Below, one piece after another: positions 7,605 to 16,764 of a stretch of 64,000 nucleotides of DNA. The translations under genes were made by a program, and so were the position numbers. The notes under the pieces were generated by a model that saw only the letters and a list, made by a program, of their open reading frames with translations, had not been told where the DNA came from and did no database searches. Source of the stretch: Methylococcus capsulatus str. Texas = ATCC 19069 (GTDB taxonomy: Bacteria; Pseudomonadota; Gammaproteobacteria; Methylococcales; Methylococcaceae); NCBI RefSeq assembly GCF_000424685.1, contig NZ_AUKJ01000016.1, positions 458,134 to 522,133 of the forward strand. Reading direction: 5' to 3'. Each line of letters begins with the position of its first letter. The stretch's first letter is position 1.

Positions 7605-10600
7605 GTGGTAGAAAAACTCATCGAGTTCTGCGCCAAGAACCGCTTTATCGTCTTTCTGTTGGTCTTTGGCTTGGCCGCCGGCGGCTTTTGGGCCATGAGG
7701 AACACCCCCATCGACGCCCTGCCGGATCTATCCGACACTCAGGTGATCGTCTATACCCCATGGATGGGGCGCTCGCCGGACCTGGTGGAAGACCAGATCA
7801 CCTATCCCATCATCACCGCGTTGCTGTCCGCACCCAATGTGACGGTCGTGCGGGGATTTTCGGACTTCGGTTACTCCTACGTCTACATCCTGTTCAAGGA
7901 CCGCACCGACATCTATTGGGCGCGCTCCCGTGTACTGGAATATCTCAACCAGCTCTCGGGACGTCTGCCGGAAGGGGTGACACCTCAGCTTGGCCCGGAT
8001 GCTACGGCGGTGGGTTGGGTATTCCAGTATGCCCTCGTGGATGAAACCGGCCAGCAAGACCTGGGTTCGTTGCGTTCCTTTCAGGACTGGTATCTGCGCT
8101 ATTGGCTGCGGAGCGTCGACGGCGTGGCCGAGGTCGCCAGTGTGGGGGGCTTCGTGCGCCAGTACCAGATCAATCTCGATCCCACCAAGGTACTGGCGTA
8201 CCGGCTCAACCTCAATGAGATCATCGAGAAAGTGCGGATGAGCAATCTCGATGTGGGGGGGCGTGTCGTGGAGTTCTCCGGGGTGGAATACATGATCCGG
8301 GGTCGCGGTTATATCAAATCGACCGCCGATATCGAGCAGATTGCGGTAGGCGTGAATCCGAACGGAACACCCGTCCTGTTGCGCGAGGTCGCCACGGTTA
8401 CCCTGGGTCCGGATATGCGGCGTGGGCTGGCGGAATGGAACGGCCGGGGCGAGGCGGTAGGCGGCGTCGTCATCATGCGCTACGGCCAAGATGCCTTGGA
8501 GGTGATCGACCGCGTCAAGGCCAAGCTCAAGGAAATCGAGCCCTCTCTCCCCAAGGGTGTCAGGATCGTCACCGCCTACGACCGCAGCGACCTGATCAAG
8601 GAATCGGTGGCAACGGCCGCCGAGAATTTGACCGAAGAGCTGGTCGTCGTCAGCGTACTGATCATCGGATTTCTGCTCCATATCCGCTCCGCTTTGATTC
8701 CCATCATCACTCTGCCTCTCGCCATCCTTATTGCGTTCATCCCGATGTACTGGCTCGGTGTCGGCCTGAACATCATGTCCATCGGCGGCATCATCGTCGC
8801 CGTGGGCGATATGGTGGACGCGTCCATCGTCATGGTGGACAACGCCCACCGTCGGCTGGAGGAATGGGAGCGGGGTGGAGGGGTGGCGGAGCGCAATCGG
8901 GTCCTCATCGATTCCGCCAAGGAGGTTGGTCCGCCGATTTTCGCCTCGCTCCTGGTGATCGCCGTTGCCTTCATGCCGGTGTTCACCCTGGAGGCTCAGG
9001 AAGGCCGATTATTCAAACCTCTGGCGCTGACCAAGAACCTGTCCATCGCCATGAGCGCGGTGCTGGCCGTTACGCTGATCCCGGCTCTTCTATCCCTTTT
9101 TATTCGGGGCCGGATCATTCCGGAGCGGCGCAATCCGGTCAGCCGAATCCTGCAAGCGCTTTATGTCCCGATACTGAGGCTGGCGCTGCGCTATCGGGCG
9201 CTGGTGGTGGTACTCGCCCTCCTGTTGATGGCCAGCATCGCCGTACCGTTCCAGCGCATGGGTTCGGAATTCATGCCGCCATTGTACGAAGGCACCATTC
9301 TCTACATGCCGACCACATTGCCCGGCATCTCGGTGACCGAGGCCGGGCAGCTCCTGCAACAGATGGATCGCAAACTCATGGCATTCCCCGAAGTCGAGCA
9401 TGTGTTCGGCAAATCCGGCCGTGCCGAGACCTCCACCGACCCGGCCCCGTTCAGCATGATGGAGGTGGTGGTGGAGCTCAAACCGAAGGAGCAGTGGCGA
9501 GAAGGACTGACCTACGAAGACCTGATCGCCGAAATGGATCGCGCGCTGCAATTCCCCGGGGTGACCAATGCCTGGACCATGCCGATCAAGGCGCGCATCG
9601 ACATGCTCACCACCGGTGTGCGCACCCCCGTAGGCATCAAGATCTTCGGGCCGGATCTCAAAAAGATAGAGGAGATCGGAAAAGCCATCGAGATGATCGC
9701 CAAGGCGGTCCCCGGCACCCGCAGCGTTTACGCGGAACGGGTTTCTGGCGGCTATTTCCTGGACTTCGCGATCAAGCGCGACGAGATCGCCCGCTTTGGG
9801 CTGACCGTCATGGATGTGGGCAAGATCATCGAGTCCGCCATCGGAGGGGAAAGCATCACCACCACCGTCGAGGGGCGCGAGCGCTATCCTGTCAATCTGC
9901 GCTATCTCCGGGAACTGCGAGATGACCTGGACAAACTGGGCCGTCTGACCGTCAGTACGCCCAGCGGTGCCCAGGTGCCCCTCGCCCAGCTCGCCGATTT
10001 ACGGATGGTCAGCGGGCCGGCGATGATACGCGACGAGGACGGCATGTTGTCCGGTTATGTTTATGCGGACATGGCCGGGCGGGACGTAGGCGGTTACGTG
10101 GAAGACTTAAAGCGCGTGGTGAAAGAGAAAATCGAGCTGCCCGCGGGTTATACCCTGATTTGGTCCGGACAATACGAATTCATGGAGCGGGTCCGGCAAA
10201 GGCTCACGATTTTCGTGCCGTTGACGCTGGCCATCATCTTCGTACTGTACTACTTCACCTTCCGTTCAGTGGCGCAAACCCTCATGGTCATGCTGGGTGT
10301 GCCGCTGGCGCTTGTGGGCGGCGTATGGGCGTTGTACGGGCTCGGTTACAACTTGAGTATCGCCGTGTGGGTGGGACTGATCGCTCTGGCCGGTGTCGCC
10401 GCTGAAACCAGCGCGGTCATGCTGGCCTACCTCGACGAAGCTGTCCGGCGGCGTCGGGACGCCGGCCAACTACATTCGCTGGCGGATCTGGTGGAAGCCG
10501 TGCAGACGGGCGCCAGGGAGCGCATCAGGCCGGTGATGATGACAGGCCTGGCCAATATCGTTGGCCTGTTCCCGACCATGCTGGCGACCGGTACCGGCGC

Positions 10601-10745
10601 GGATGTGATGAAGCGCCTGGCGGCACCCATGATCGGCGGCATAGGTTCGGCCATGTTGTTGACATTGCTGGTCATTCCGGCGATTTACGTCATCTGGCGA
10701 TGGCACGGCGACATAAAGTCGATCGCCGAAGAGGCAAGGGCTTGA
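7605..10745 (+). CDS. cusA: Cu(I)/Ag(I)-type heavy-metal RND pump (CusA-like)
   Basis: The 1046-residue protein is a proton-driven heavy-metal-efflux RND pump. It has the usual twelve helices and two large periplasmic loops. GWVFQYALVDETGQQDL and VAEVASVGGFVRQYQ follow the CusA subfamily. The TM4 proton-relay acids lie in VGDMVDASIVMVDNAH, and the periplasmic RIDMLTTG retains the Met typical of CusA. The length nearly equals E. coli CusA. The start is GTG with GAGGTAA just upstream. It ends the operon that starts near 3.2 kb. Metal specificity (Cu/Ag rather than Zn/Co/Cd) is inferred from subfamily resemblance. Confidence 0.9.
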   Translation: MVEKLIEFCAKNRFIVFLLVFGLAAGGFWAMRNTPIDALPDLSDTQVIVYTPWMGRSPDLVEDQITYPIITALLSAPNVTVVRGFSDFGYSYVYILFKDRTDIYWARSRVLEYLNQLSGRLPEGVTPQLGPDATAVGWVFQYALVDETGQQDLGSLRSFQDWYLRYWLRSVDGVAEVASVGGFVRQYQINLDPTKVLAYRLNLNEIIEKVRMSNLDVGGRVVEFSGVEYMIRGRGYIKSTADIEQIAVGVNPNGTPVLLREVATVTLGPDMRRGLAEWNGRGEAVGGVVIMRYGQDALEVIDRVKAKLKEIEPSLPKGVRIVTAYDRSDLIKESVATAAENLTEELVVVSVLIIGFLLHIRSALIPIITLPLAILIAFIPMYWLGVGLNIMSIGGIIVAVGDMVDASIVMVDNAHRRLEEWERGGGVAERNRVLIDSAKEVGPPIFASLLVIAVAFMPVFTLEAQEGRLFKPLALTKNLSIAMSAVLAVTLIPALLSLFIRGRIIPERRNPVSRILQALYVPILRLALRYRALVVVLALLLMASIAVPFQRMGSEFMPPLYEGTILYMPTTLPGISVTEAGQLLQQMDRKLMAFPEVEHVFGKSGRAETSTDPAPFSMMEVVVELKPKEQWREGLTYEDLIAEMDRALQFPGVTNAWTMPIKARIDMLTTGVRTPVGIKIFGPDLKKIEEIGKAIEMIAKAVPGTRSVYAERVSGGYFLDFAIKRDEIARFGLTVMDVGKIIESAIGGESITTTVEGRERYPVNLRYLRELRDDLDKLGRLTVSTPSGAQVPLAQLADLRMVSGPAMIRDEDGMLSGYVYADMAGRDVGGYVEDLKRVVKEKIELPAGYTLIWSGQYEFMERVRQRLTIFVPLTLAIIFVLYYFTFRSVAQTLMVMLGVPLALVGGVWALYGLGYNLSIAVWVGLIALAGVAAETSAVMLAYLDEAVRRRRDAGQLHSLADLVEAVQTGARERIRPVMMTGLANIVGLFPTMLATGTGADVMKRLAAPMIGGIGSAMLLTLLVIPAIYVIWRWHGDIKSIAEEARA

Positions 10746-10767
10746 GGTGACCGGGATAGGGGGCAGT

Positions 10768-10779
10768 ACCTGATCAGGT
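10768..10779. repeat. Perfect 12-bp palindrome downstream of cusA
   Basis: ACCTGATCAGGT is a perfect palindrome 23 bases after the cusA stop. There is no T-tract beside it, so it is not a standard terminator. It may be an operator or chance. Confidence 0.25.
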
Positions 10780-10966
10780 TGGCGCCGGCATGGAATTCCC
10801 GCGCGGCTTTACGTAGATCGGCGGAGTAGTACCTTACTCGGACTCGGCGGCCATTCGACAACAGCGGTTCCTCGTCATGGCAATCACGGCGGATCCAGCA
10901 GGCGGCGACAGGCGCGGGACGTCAGGCCCCGCGCTGTTGATCCAGGCACCGCGAGCGATCTACCTG

Positions 10967-12088
10967 CTAGCGGACGACGAGACCGGTGATGCCTGGGGGC
11001 AGGGCGCCCAGGCTCTGGAGCTTTTGCAGCGCGCCTCCCTTCAGGATGCGGTAAACGCCGATACTGTGGTCGCCACCGCTCAAGGTATACAGCATTCGGC
11101 CGTCGGTAGAAACGGCGAGGTCGGTGGGCCGGTTTTCCTCGGCTGCACGGGTGTGCAACAGCGACAGACGGCCGGCGGCATCGATCGAGAATGCGGAAAT
11201 GGCGTTGGCGGGGGTATCGGCGGTGAAGGCGATGCGGCCCGTGGGTGTCGTGGCCAGCCAGCAGGCGGCGGTTTGTCCGGCCGCGACCGCTCCATCGATC
11301 AATTGGGCGGTTCCGTCTTCCAGCAATTGGTAGGACGACACGGTCGCGCCATCCGGGGCACCGCCCTGGGCTTCGGAAACGAAGAACTGGTCGCGCTTGC
11401 CGAAGGCAAAGCCGAAGGGCGTCGATCCGGCGGAATCGATCGAATGCCTGGCCTCCGGGCTGCCGTCCTCGTTCAGAGAAAATGTCGTGATTTTGTTGGT
11501 CGCTTTTTCGGTGACGACCAGGGCGTCGCCCCCGCGGTCGAAGCTGATCTGGGCCGGTGCCGTGCCGTCTCCGCTGAGCTTCTGGTGGGATTCGGGCAGG
11601 GGGTGCAGCTTGCCGGTGCGGTGGTCGAAGCGGAAGCCGAAGATGGAATCGTCTCCCGAGTTCACGACATAGACCCGATTCGGGCCGACGGCCACGCTGA
11701 CGGGGGTGGTGCCTTCCTCACCGGCGCGGTCGATGAGTTGCAGCCCGTCCCGGTCGATCCGGAACACCGATAAGTCGTTGCTGCCCGCATTGACGGCGAA
11801 CAGGTACCGCGCATTTGCGCTCAGTGCCAGAGCACCCTGGTTGCCGAGTCCGGAGCCGGTACCGGTTCCCCCGGTGGCGAAGCGGCCTGCCGGCTCCATT
11901 TGGCCGTTGCCGTGGTGGTGAAATGCGAGCACCTCGTTTCCATCGGCATTGTTGGACAGCGTGTATACCGTCTCCACCGGCGGATTTCCGGCGAATTTGG
12001 GGCGTTTGTCGGGATCGGCCAGGCCAATGCCCGGGATCAGCGATGCGAACGCAAATGCGGTGAAGGTGAGCTTGAATAGGGTCTTCAT
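10967..12088 (-). CDS. Secreted beta-propeller protein, 6-phosphogluconolactonase-like (lactonase family)
   Basis: The 373-residue protein has a Sec signal peptide (MKTLFKLTFTAFAFASLIPGIGLA) followed by repeated propeller blades with the lactonase/YncE pattern: VYTLSNNADGNEVLAF, YLFAVNAGSNDLSVFRI, VYVVNSGDDSIFGFRF and MLYTLSGGDHSIGVYRI. These repeats suggest a seven-bladed propeller. The family includes cytoplasmic 6-phosphogluconolactonases, but secreted members like this one have unproven activity. The start at 12088 has GAGG upstream and gives a clean signal peptide. It diverges from the two-component system that follows. Confidence 0.78.
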   Translation of the reverse strand: MKTLFKLTFTAFAFASLIPGIGLADPDKRPKFAGNPPVETVYTLSNNADGNEVLAFHHHGNGQMEPAGRFATGGTGTGSGLGNQGALALSANARYLFAVNAGSNDLSVFRIDRDGLQLIDRAGEEGTTPVSVAVGPNRVYVVNSGDDSIFGFRFDHRTGKLHPLPESHQKLSGDGTAPAQISFDRGGDALVVTEKATNKITTFSLNEDGSPEARHSIDSAGSTPFGFAFGKRDQFFVSEAQGGAPDGATVSSYQLLEDGTAQLIDGAVAAGQTAACWLATTPTGRIAFTADTPANAISAFSIDAAGRLSLLHTRAAEENRPTDLAVSTDGRMLYTLSGGDHSIGVYRILKGGALQKLQSLGALPPGITGLVVR

Positions 12089-12276
12089 GACAGGCCTCGT
12101 GTGAATCGAAAAAGGTTCCCCCGGTAAGCCACGGGCTTTTCGGGCGTGGCCATTGTGCGTGGCCAAAAATCACGAATTCATCACGGAGCGCTCAAATAAA
12201 TGTGACTGGCCTGTACCTTGCGGCGTGCCGATAATTGAGGCCACACCATCCGATCGGCGGGAGTCCGGCTCCGGCA

Positions 12277-12987
12277 ATGAAACGCATCCTGGTCATCGAA
12301 GACGATACCGACATCGGGGACATGCTCGGCATCAACCTGCGGGATGAAGGTTACGCCGTGGAGATCGCAAGAGACGGTATCGGCGGACTTGCGTGTTTGA
12401 AGGCCGACCGTTTCGACCTCCTGGTTCTGGACCTGATGCTTCCCGGCATCGACGGCCTGGAAATCTGCCGTCAAGTCCGGCGCATGCCCCATTACCAGCC
12501 GATCGTCATCATCAGCGCAAAGTCCACGGAAACGCAGCGTGTATTGGGCCTTGAACTCGGGGCTGACGACTACCTGACCAAACCCTTCTCCATCCCCGAA
12601 CTCATTGCGCGGATTCGCGCCCTGTTCAGACGAGTCGAAGCGATGGAACGGGAGTCGCAGGCAAAGGCCGGCGTCATCGTTCGTGGGCCGCTGACCATCG
12701 ACCCGGTCGGTTATTCCGTCATGCTGGAAGGTCGGCCCGTCGCCCTGACGCTGAAGGAGTTCGAGTTGTTGCTGTTCTTCGCCCGCCATCCCGGTCAGGC
12801 ATTCACCCGCCTCGCGCTGCTGGATCGGGTGTGGGGCTATAGCCACGACGGCTACGAGCACACCGTGAATTCGCATATCAATCGCCTGCGTGCGAAGATC
12901 GAACGCGATCCCGGACGGCCCGAATTCATCCAGACGGTCTGGGGTGTCGGCTATAAGTTCGTGGATTTTGGGGAGAATCGCCCGTGA
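12277..12987 (+). CDS. OmpR-family response regulator
   Basis: The protein (236 aa) has a receiver domain with acidic pocket EDD (residues 8-10), phospho-acceptor Asp52 in LLVLDLMLPG, and the conserved Lys in DYLTKPFS. A winged-helix DNA-binding domain follows from about residue 135 (LTLKEFELLLFFARHPGQ, VNSHINRLRAKIE). The ATG at 12277 is chosen because MKRILVIEDD is the normal family beginning; no strong ribosome-binding site is visible. The histidine kinase overlaps by 4 bases. The ABC binding-protein gene begins 25 bases after the kinase, so this system may control sugar-type uptake. Confidence 0.88.
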   Translation: MKRILVIEDDTDIGDMLGINLRDEGYAVEIARDGIGGLACLKADRFDLLVLDLMLPGIDGLEICRQVRRMPHYQPIVIISAKSTETQRVLGLELGADDYLTKPFSIPELIARIRALFRRVEAMERESQAKAGVIVRGPLTIDPVGYSVMLEGRPVALTLKEFELLLFFARHPGQAFTRLALLDRVWGYSHDGYEHTVNSHINRLRAKIERDPGRPEFIQTVWGVGYKFVDFGENRP

Positions 12988-14456
12988 AATTCAGGTCGCT
13001 CTACAGCCGCATCGCGCTCACCTTCGCCGCGCTGGTTCTCCTCTTCGGCGGCTTGTGCGGCGGGCTCGATCTGGTCGCGGCAAAAAATCACCAGCAGGAA
13101 ATCATCCAGCGGCTCAGCCGCGGCCTGGCGGAACACATCGCGAGCCACTGGCCCCTGTCGAAAGGGGAGGGGTTCGACGGCAAGGCGGTGAGCGAGCTGT
13201 TCCACATGCTCATGATCGTCAACCCCAGCATCGAACTCTATCTGTTGGACGCGAAGGGAGCCATTCTGGCCTACGATGCGCCGCCGGGGCGGGTTCGGCT
13301 GAAGGAGGTTTCCCTGGCCCCCTTGCGCGGCCTTCTCGGAGGCGATGCGCTGCCCGTGAAAGGGGACAATCCGCGCCACCCCGACAGCCGCGAGATATTC
13401 AGCGCCACACCGCTGAATCGGGATGGGCAAATCATCGGTTACCTATACATCGTGCTGGCCGGAGACGAGTACCAAAGGCTGGCCGAAGACGTCTGGCAGG
13501 GGCATGTGTTCCAGAGTGTCATGTGGACGGGAGCGGGGGCGTTGCTGTTGACCCTGGTTGCCGGGTTGGGCCTGTTTTCGCTGGTGACCCGTCGTTTGGA
13601 CGCCTTGACACGGACGATCGCCGCCTTCGACGACGCGAGTTTTTCCGGCACCTTGCAACTGGATGGCGCGCTGCAAAACAGTCCCGACGAGATCGGCCGG
13701 CTCGCCGCGACATTCTCCCGGATGGCCGAGCGCATCGCCGCGCAGGTGCAACATATCAAGTCCCAGGACACGCTGCGGCGCGAAATGGTCGCCAATGTGT
13801 CGCACGACCTGCGCACCCCGCTCACTTCCATGCAGGGTTATCTGGAAACCATGCTGCGGAAGTCCGACCGGCTTTCTCCGGCGGAACGGCAACAGTACCT
13901 TGAGGTCGCCGTGCGGCAGAGCCGGCGTGTGGCGCACCTGGCTCAGGAGCTGTTCGAACTGGCGAAGCTGGAATGCGAGGAAGTGCGGCCGAGTCTCGAG
14001 CGTTTCTCCCTGCAGGAGCTTGTCCAGGACGTGGCGCAGAAATTCGAGCTGGCCGCCGATGCCAAAGGAGTCCGGATTGCCGCCCGGTTTCGCGATCGCA
14101 TTCCCTTGGTCTATGCCGATATCGCGATGATCGAGCGGGTTTTGACCAACCTCATCGACAACGCGTTGCGCCACACGCCCGAGGGCGGTCAGATCGACTT
14201 GACGCTGAGGCGTGAAGCCGGCGACAGGGTGACGGTCCGGGTGGAGGACAGCGGTGCCGGCATCGCCAGCGAACTTCTGCCAGGCCTGTTCGAACGGGAT
14301 TCGCCGTTGCGCCGGGATTCCGGAAGGCATATGGGGGGCGGGCTGGGTCTGCTTATCAGCAAGCGGATGCTGGAACTGCATGGAAGTACGATCGAGGCAT
14401 TGAGCGGGGATGGCTGCGGAGCGGTTTTCACGTTCAGCCTGCCGGCGCCGGCTTGA
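12984..14456 (+). CDS. Membrane sensor histidine kinase
   Basis: The 490-residue kinase has a TM helix at residues 9-27, a periplasmic sensor region to about 178, a second TM (MWTGAGALLLTLVAGLGLF), a HAMP domain, and a HisKA box with phospho-acceptor His274 in NVSHDLRTPLTSM. The HATPase domain has the N-box NLIDNALRHTP and the G-boxes VEDSGAGI and MGGGLGLLIS. The start is GTG and overlaps the regulator stop. The signal is unknown. The gene is followed after 25 bases by a CUT1-type binding lipoprotein, which could be a regulatory target or partner. Confidence 0.88.
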   Translation: MKFRSLYSRIALTFAALVLLFGGLCGGLDLVAAKNHQQEIIQRLSRGLAEHIASHWPLSKGEGFDGKAVSELFHMLMIVNPSIELYLLDAKGAILAYDAPPGRVRLKEVSLAPLRGLLGGDALPVKGDNPRHPDSREIFSATPLNRDGQIIGYLYIVLAGDEYQRLAEDVWQGHVFQSVMWTGAGALLLTLVAGLGLFSLVTRRLDALTRTIAAFDDASFSGTLQLDGALQNSPDEIGRLAATFSRMAERIAAQVQHIKSQDTLRREMVANVSHDLRTPLTSMQGYLETMLRKSDRLSPAERQQYLEVAVRQSRRVAHLAQELFELAKLECEEVRPSLERFSLQELVQDVAQKFELAADAKGVRIAARFRDRIPLVYADIAMIERVLTNLIDNALRHTPEGGQIDLTLRREAGDRVTVRVEDSGAGIASELLPGLFERDSPLRRDSGRHMGGGLGLLISKRMLELHGSTIEALSGDGCGAVFTFSLPAPA

Positions 14457-14481
14457 GAGACCGGTGGGCCCGTATTTTCCG

Positions 14482-15750
14482 ATGAGCCGGATCACGCATC
14501 CCCGCGCCCCTTCGTTTCTCCTGGCCTGCGCCGTGTTTCTGAACGGCTGCCAGCCGGCGGAAAACGCCGAGGTCGTGGAATTCTGGGCGTTCGGCAGCGA
14601 GGGCGAAGTGGCCCGTGAGCTTGCCGGCGAATTCGAGCGGCGGAACCCGGAGATTCGCGTCGAGGTCCAGCCAATTCCCTGGAGTGCCGCGCACGAAAAG
14701 CTGCTGACGGCTTATGCCGGCGGCAACCTGCCGGACGTATTTCAGCTCGGCAACACCTGGATAGCGGAATTCGCCGCGCTCCGGGCACTGGAGGATGTCG
14801 CCGCCCGGTTCGAGAACACCGGGCGGAAAGGCGACTACTTCGAAGGGCCGCTGGATGCGGCTGTCGTCGACGGCAGGATGCTGGCGGTGCCCTGGTATGT
14901 CGACACGCGCATTTTGTTTTACCGCCGTGACTTGCTGGAGGCTGCCGGAGTTGCGGTACTGCCGCGGAGCTGGGATGCCTGGTTCGAGGCCATGATCCGC
15001 GTCCGCGAACGCCACGGCGATTTCGGGCTGTTCCTTCCCATCGACGCATGGGAGGTTCCGGTAATTTTCGCCATGCAGCAGGGGGCGGTTTTATTGAGGG
15101 ACGGGAATCGCCACGGCGACTTTCTCCATCCCGATTTCAGGGCGGCGTTCGACTTTTACCTGCGCTGGTTCCGGGAAAAACTGGCGCCTGCGGAAACCTC
15201 CGGCCAGGTGGCCAATCTTTATCGGGAGTTCGGGCGCGGCTATTTCACCGCCTTGATCACTGGGCCGTGGAACCTCGGCGAGTTCCGGCGGCGGCTGGCC
15301 GATCTCGACGCCTCCGCCTGGGACACCGCGCCCTTGCCGTCCTTCGACGGTTCCTATCCGGGAGTCTCTCTGGCCGGCGGGGCCAGTCTTGCGCTCGCCG
15401 CCGGGTCCACGCGCAAGGAAGCGGCCTGGAAGCTGATCGAGTTCCTGACCGCTCCGCCGCAGCAGATCCGCCTGTATCGTCTCACCGGCGACCTGCCGCC
15501 GGGACGGACGGCCTGGACCGATCCCGCCCTGGCCGGGGACCACAAGGCGCAGTCCTTCCGGAGGCAGATGGACCGTCTGCTTCCGCCTCCGAAAATCCCG
15601 GAGTGGGAGCGGATTGCCAGCCGCATCGCGGCATATGCCGAGAAGGCTGCTCGGGGTGAAATGGCTCCGTTGGGGGGCCTGGAGGCCTTGAACGATGAAG
15701 TGGATCGGATACTGGAAAAACGCCGCTGGCTGCTGGAGCGGGGGCGATGA
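14482..15750 (+). CDS. ABC transporter sugar-type solute-binding lipoprotein
   Basis: This family 1 extracellular solute-binding protein (422 aa) has a lipoprotein signal ending FLNGC. The mature part follows the MalE/UgpB pattern: VEFWAFGSEGEVARELAGEF, LPDVFQLGNTWIAEF, VPWYVDTRILFYRRDLLEAAG and the C-terminal region with KEAAWKLIEFLTAP. It would bind a carbohydrate or glycerol-phosphate ligand at the membrane surface. The start at 14482 is used because upstream starts lack a signal peptide. The permease gene overlaps it by 4 bases. Ligand unknown. Confidence 0.87.
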   Translation: MSRITHPRAPSFLLACAVFLNGCQPAENAEVVEFWAFGSEGEVARELAGEFERRNPEIRVEVQPIPWSAAHEKLLTAYAGGNLPDVFQLGNTWIAEFAALRALEDVAARFENTGRKGDYFEGPLDAAVVDGRMLAVPWYVDTRILFYRRDLLEAAGVAVLPRSWDAWFEAMIRVRERHGDFGLFLPIDAWEVPVIFAMQQGAVLLRDGNRHGDFLHPDFRAAFDFYLRWFREKLAPAETSGQVANLYREFGRGYFTALITGPWNLGEFRRRLADLDASAWDTAPLPSFDGSYPGVSLAGGASLALAAGSTRKEAAWKLIEFLTAPPQQIRLYRLTGDLPPGRTAWTDPALAGDHKAQSFRRQMDRLLPPPKIPEWERIASRIAAYAEKAARGEMAPLGGLEALNDEVDRILEKRRWLLERGR

Positions 15751-16610
15751 GGTTCAATCCCGCCTTCTGGTTCGTAGCGCCGGCGCTGGCGCTGCTCGTG
15801 GTGTTCTTCTTCTTGCCGGTCGGAGCGGCGCTGGGTCTCAGCTTCACCGATTTCGACATTTACGCTCTGGCCGACATCGGACGGCTCAGATTCGTGGGTC
15901 TGGACAACTACCGCCGCTTGTTCGGCGATGCGGAGTTCTGGACCGCACTCTGGAATACCCTGTATTTCGTGGCCGTGGGCGGCCCGTTGTCGGTGCTGGT
16001 TTCGCTGGCGGCGGCCCTGCTGGTCAATCACCGCCTGACCCCGTTCAAGGGGCTGTTCCGTTCGCTGCTGTTCCTGCCAGTGGTGACGACCCTGGTGGCC
16101 GTGGCGGTGGTCTGGCGCTACCTGTATCAGCCGCGCTACGGCGTTCTCAACTACCTGCTCGGCGGGTTCGGCATCGGACCGGTCGACTGGCTCGGCGATC
16201 CGGACTGGGCGATGCCGGCGATCATCCTCATGGCGGTGTGGAAGAATTTCGGCTTCAACATGATCGTGTTCGTCGCCGGCCTCCAGAGCATTCCCGAATC
16301 GCTGTACGAGGCGGCCAGCATCGACGGCGCCGGCGCCCGCCAGCAGTTCCTCTATATCACCCTCCCGCTGCTCGCGCCGACTTTCCTGTTCGTCGCCGTG
16401 ATCACCATGATCGGCCACTTCCAATTGTTCGCCGAACCTTATGTGATGACCCAGGGCGGTCCAGCCGGCAGCACGCTCAGCATCGCGTTGCTGATGTATC
16501 AGCAGGGATTCCGCTGGTGGAATCTGGGCTATGCTTCCGCGATCGCTTTCGTCCTGTTTGGCATCGTTCTGTTGTCCGCCGTATTCCTCGCGTTGCAGAA
16601 GCGGAAGTGA
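15747..16610 (+). CDS. ABC transporter permease, MalF/UgpA type
   Basis: The 287-residue inner-membrane protein has six predicted helices and the EAA loop (LYEAASIDGAGARQQFLYITLPLL) that contacts the ATPase. The N-terminal FWFVAPALALLVVFFFLPVGAAL and the periplasmic LRFVGLDNYRRLF are typical of the MalF/UgpA group. It overlaps the binding-protein gene by 4 bases. Its expected partner, a MalG/UgpE-type permease, does not follow here but lies at 34352. The gene ends in the palindrome GACCCTTAGGGTC, which spans its stop codon. Confidence 0.9.
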   Translation: MRFNPAFWFVAPALALLVVFFFLPVGAALGLSFTDFDIYALADIGRLRFVGLDNYRRLFGDAEFWTALWNTLYFVAVGGPLSVLVSLAAALLVNHRLTPFKGLFRSLLFLPVVTTLVAVAVVWRYLYQPRYGVLNYLLGGFGIGPVDWLGDPDWAMPAIILMAVWKNFGFNMIVFVAGLQSIPESLYEAASIDGAGARQQFLYITLPLLAPTFLFVAVITMIGHFQLFAEPYVMTQGGPAGSTLSIALLMYQQGFRWWNLGYASAIAFVLFGIVLLSAVFLALQKRK

Positions 16611-16703
16611 CCCTTAGGGTCCAGCCGCTGCATCGGCTACTCACTGCTTCGGCGCTTTGCCGCCCAAACTTGGCTGGCCATGGACGATGGACCGGGCCTT
16701 CTT

Positions 16704-16720
16704 CTTAATTTTTTGTTAAG
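16704..16720. promoter_or_regulatory. PmrA/QseB-like direct-repeat box
   Basis: The sequence CTTAAT-N5-GTTAAG lies 45 bases upstream of the response-regulator start. It resembles the YTTAAK-N5-YTTAAK box bound by PmrA and QseB regulators, with one mismatch in the second half. Because the adjacent regulator is of this subfamily, autoregulation of the two-component/RND operon is a reasonable inference. Confidence 0.4.
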
Positions 16721-16764
16721 AGTCGTTGGTAAAAACTCTCCTCCGGATTCGAAACGAGGGCTCC

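Noticed and set aside
8435..9925. 496-codon frame within cusA
   Set aside because: It is an out-of-frame reading of the pump gene with Arg/His/Gly-rich composition.
10768..10779. lux-box-like palindrome ACCTGATCAGGT as a quorum-sensing operator
   Set aside because: Lux boxes are 20 bp with a spacer; this is only 12 bp and no LuxR-type gene is near.
10877..11773. 298-codon open frame on the plus strand
   Set aside because: It is antisense to the lactonase-like gene, which has a signal peptide and propeller repeats.
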